Assembly (NCBI GenBank): GCA_900754715.1
Contig: CAAEDX010000061.1
Location: forward strand, 1 to 9,004
Direction of reading: 5' to 3'
Length of the DNA: 9,004 nucleotides
Source of the DNA: Erysipelotrichaceae bacterium
GTDB taxonomy: Bacteria; Bacillota_I; Bacilli_A; Erysipelotrichales; Erysipelotrichaceae
The translations under genes and the position numbers were made by a program. Shown here in pieces: positions 7,548 to 9,004 of this stretch; within the stretch, counting starts at the first letter, position 1, and every line of letters begins with the position of its first letter. Below the pieces are notes generated by a model. The model was not told the DNA's origin. It did not search any database and was given only the letters and a program-made list of their open reading frames with translations.

Positions 7548-7576
7548 TTGTCATTTGTCGTACAATCTTGTCATTT
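7548..7576. promoter_or_regulatory. Candidate operator: two TTGTCATTT direct repeats, 20-bp period
   Basis: TTGTCATTT occurs exactly at 7548-7556 and again at 7568-7576, 20 bp apart, which places both on nearly the same face of the helix. A small TTGT-CGT-ACAA palindrome (7555-7565) overlaps the first copy and the spacer. AraC-family proteins typically bind paired direct repeats with this kind of spacing. The sites lie about 40-70 bases upstream of the predicted regulator promoter and in front of the glycosidase gene, where they could serve either direction. Confidence 0.45.
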
Positions 7577-7612
7577 TCATTTTGTGGCTGATTTTCCCAT
7601 TTTTGGAAAGAC

Positions 7613-7637
7613 AGATGTCAGATGGGCTCAAGATGTC
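7613..7637. repeat. AGATGTC direct repeats overlapping the regulator promoter
   Basis: AGATGTC is found at 7613-7619 and at 7631-7637, an 18-bp period. The first copy overlaps the predicted -35 hexamer and the second ends just before the -10. Such a position would suit a repressor or autoregulatory site, but seven-base repeats can occur by chance. Confidence 0.3.
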
Positions 7638-7644
7638 GTATAAT
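7615..7644 (+). promoter_or_regulatory. Predicted sigma-A promoter of the response regulator gene
   Basis: A perfect -10 hexamer TATAAT (7639-7644) is preceded, with an 18-bp spacer, by ATGTCA (7615-7620), a four-of-six match to TTGACA. Transcription would start near 7651 and give a leader of about 70 bases. The leader has a small hairpin, GGCAG-ATT-CTGCC (7655-7667). The weak -35 fits a promoter that is helped by an activator. Confidence 0.6.
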
Positions 7645-7721
7645 AAGAGCATATGGCAGATTCTGCCGTTTCCCGGGAAATCAACGCGGCCACGCAAACG
7701 AACGAACAGAAACGGGGTGGA

Positions 7722-9004
7722 ATGATGAGCACCATCTTATTCATCGAAAATGACACTGCTCTGGTCAGCACCATCAATGAGCTGGTCAGGACACATCTGC
7801 ACACGGTCAGCCTGCTCCTGCACGCAGACAATGAGGAACAAGCCCTTTCGCTGTGTCAGGAATACACGCCGCAGCTCATCATCTTCGATTCAGACATTCT
7901 GGATGATGAGCATCTCTATCCAGTTATTGACCAGTTAAAGGAAATGCTGCCGGACAGCATCCTCATCCTTCTGCTCAATGAAAACGACATCGTACGGCTG
8001 CGCACTTTTTTGCGTCAACGCAATGAACGGTTCCTGCTCAAGCCTTTGGATGAACACAATTTCCTCGACATCATCTCTGCTTGTCTGAAGGAGATCACGA
8101 CCATCGCGGATGACCGGGATCTGATCAGTCGGCTCACGGAACGGATGCAGCGTTTTCGTCCGCAGCTGGAGAACATGCTCATCCATGATATCGCGGTCAA
8201 CGCGCCGGCGGAAAGGATCCTGCAGAATCTCAGCATCCTTGGCTATACCTTCTGCGAAGGTGTCATCGCCGCAGTGCCGGTCACTGAGCCAAAGACCGTC
8301 AAGGACCAAGTCAGCGCGTTATTTGCCCGCTGGGGCTATGATGTGATCCGCAGCGACTTTTTTGAATATTCGCTGTATCTGATCCTCGCTCACCCATTCT
8401 TCCGCTATGAGGACGTAAAGCGGCTGGAAAAGCAGATCGCGCTGCTCAACAGCGATACGTTTTTTCTCGGTACCGGCTATGTCAAGCGGAGCATCAAGCA
8501 GCTGCATCTCTGTTATAAGGAAGCAGTGGAAGAGATCCTCATCAATCGCGTCATTCCTTTGGAAGAACGCTTGTCTGAACACGACCGCACTCAGCTGGAC
8601 ATCCAGATCCAGCAGCGCGCCCGCATCATCTTCGCTTATTTTCTGATGATGAATGAAAGTCATGTCAAAGTGCATCTGCGCACTGCGGCGCAGATGATCT
8701 TCCTGTACAGCCCGGACATGGTCCGCGCCCTGATCGAGCAGCTGGCTGAAACGCTCAGCACTTTGCTCGCTCGTTCTTTCCATGAAAAACATCACACCGA
8801 AGTGAATGTCCGCCAGAAATATGAGGATGCGAAGGAAGTCTATCATGTGCTGCAAGATCTGTATCAGCGGATGAGCGAGCCTTATCAGCAGCAGCGCAAT
8901 GATGCGCCGCACGCCCAGCTGCGCAAGATCCTCTACCATATCCTGAATAACCATACAGCCAGCAAGCTCTGTCTGAACGATGTCGCCGACGACCTGGACA
9001 TCAG
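7722..9004 (+). CDS. YesN-like response regulator with AraC-type DNA-binding domain, 3' truncated by window edge
   Basis: An uninterrupted frame of 427 codons runs off the right edge. Residues 1-122 look like a receiver domain: ILFIEND at the start, LIIFDSD with phospho-acceptor Asp56, and FLLKPLD with Lys107. Two usual features are altered: the acidic DDE triplet reads Glu9-Asn10-Asp11, and the switch Ser/Thr position is Asn86. Residues about 165-285 resemble the degenerate GGDEF-like middle domain of AraC/PucR-type regulators (FFLGTGYVKRSIKQL...YKEAVEEI). A helical region follows. From residue 398 an AraC-type helix-turn-helix begins (LRKILYHILNN...LCLNDVADDLDI) and is cut. The start is ATG 7722 or ATG 7725, in frame. 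GGGGTGG at 7714-7720 favours 7725. It is divergent from the surface glycosidase and is its likely regulator. A partner histidine kinase, if present, would lie beyond the window. Family assignment is firm, target is inferred. Confidence 0.88.
   Translation, partial: MMSTILFIENDTALVSTINELVRTHLHTVSLLLHADNEEQALSLCQEYTPQLIIFDSDILDDEHLYPVIDQLKEMLPDSILILLLNENDIVRLRTFLRQRNERFLLKPLDEHNFLDIISACLKEITTIADDRDLISRLTERMQRFRPQLENMLIHDIAVNAPAERILQNLSILGYTFCEGVIAAVPVTEPKTVKDQVSALFARWGYDVIRSDFFEYSLYLILAHPFFRYEDVKRLEKQIALLNSDTFFLGTGYVKRSIKQLHLCYKEAVEEILINRVIPLEERLSEHDRTQLDIQIQQRARIIFAYFLMMNESHVKVHLRTAAQMIFLYSPDMVRALIEQLAETLSTLLARSFHEKHHTEVNVRQKYEDAKEVYHVLQDLYQRMSEPYQQQRNDAPHAQLRKILYHILNNHTASKLCLNDVADDLDI

Larger units (their letters stand above)
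7421..7721. promoter_or_regulatory. Divergent intergenic control region
   Basis: Together with the 14 bases of ribosome binding site and spacer at 7407-7420, this makes a gap of about 315 bases between two start codons facing away from each other. It holds no supported gene. The half nearest the regulator is AT-rich, with a recognisable promoter at 7615-7644 and direct repeats at 7548-7576 and 7613-7637. The half nearest the glycosidase (7421-7480) is GC-richer and contains a GCGGAC/GTCCGC inverted repeat (7430-7435 with 7465-7470) that would fall in the glycosidase mRNA leader. No convincing minus-strand promoter with both hexamers was found, so the glycosidase promoter is not placed. It may be weak and activator-dependent. 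Confidence 0.6.

Noticed and set aside
7653..7655. In-frame upstream ATG as an alternative start of the regulator
   Set aside because: It lies only a few bases after the predicted transcription start, has no ribosome binding site, and would add a low-complexity extension before the receiver domain.
7655..7667. GGCAG-ATT-CTGCC hairpin as an attenuator or riboswitch
   Set aside because: It has only five base pairs and no T-tract or larger conserved structure, so it is probably incidental.
7421..7721. Catabolite-response (cre) element in the divergent region
   Set aside because: I looked for the TGNAANCGNTNNCA-type pattern and found no acceptable match.
7935..8309. Minus-strand open frame of 124 codons
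   Set aside because: It is also a shadow of the regulator gene, with no ribosome binding site or recognisable domain.
8319..8954. Minus-strand open frame of 211 codons near the right end
   Set aside because: It is antisense to the regulator gene, whose plus-strand translation shows clear receiver and AraC features. The minus-strand product resembles nothing known.

Overview
The window looks like a chromosomal segment of a low-to-mid GC Bacillota (Firmicutes), possibly a gut-associated Erysipelotrichia. This placement is an inference. It rests on Gram-positive secretion and surface-anchoring signals, AGGAG-type ribosome binding sites, a YesN-like regulator, a DUF1703-type ATPase/nuclease gene, and a very large FIVAR-repeat surface glycosidase. 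Without a search the exact genus cannot be given.

Layout. (1) 1-1525, plus strand: the 3' part of an AAA-ATPase-like / PD-(D/E)XK nuclease-like gene, cut by the left window edge inside its Walker A motif. (2) 1526-1661: a short convergent intergenic region with a perfect 12-bp hairpin that can serve as a bidirectional terminator. (3) 1662-7406, minus strand: one 1914-residue secreted, wall- or membrane-anchored protein. In order it carries a signal peptide, an endonuclease/exonuclease/phosphatase (EEP) domain, a FIVAR-like helical repeat, a galactose-binding-like module, a GH20 beta-hexosaminidase with a complete catalytic set, two duplicated LamG/concanavalin-like domains, about seven FIVAR-like repeats, and a C-terminal sorting or membrane signal. 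(4) 7407-7721: a divergent intergenic region with a recognisable promoter for the right-hand gene and two sets of short direct repeats that look like operator sites. (5) 7722-9004, plus strand: the 5' part of a YesN-like response regulator (atypical receiver, degenerate GGDEF-like middle region, start of an AraC-type helix-turn-helix), cut by the right window edge. It is easily missed because no stop codon lies in the window.

How they may work together. The divergent arrangement suggests that the AraC-type regulator controls the giant glycosidase, with the 20-bp-spaced direct repeats between them as the candidate binding site. The glycosidase would act outside the cell on N-acetylhexosamine-containing glycans (mucin, host glycoconjugates or biofilm polysaccharide). 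The EEP domain would hydrolyse an accompanying phosphodiester or phosphomonoester (nucleic acid, phospholipid or sugar phosphate). The left-hand gene is visibly more AT-rich, lies behind a terminator and points the other way, so it is probably unrelated.

The most unusual item is the EEP-plus-GH20 two-enzyme fusion with LamG and FIVAR modules. No CRISPR array, rRNA, tRNA, insertion sequence or phage feature was seen.
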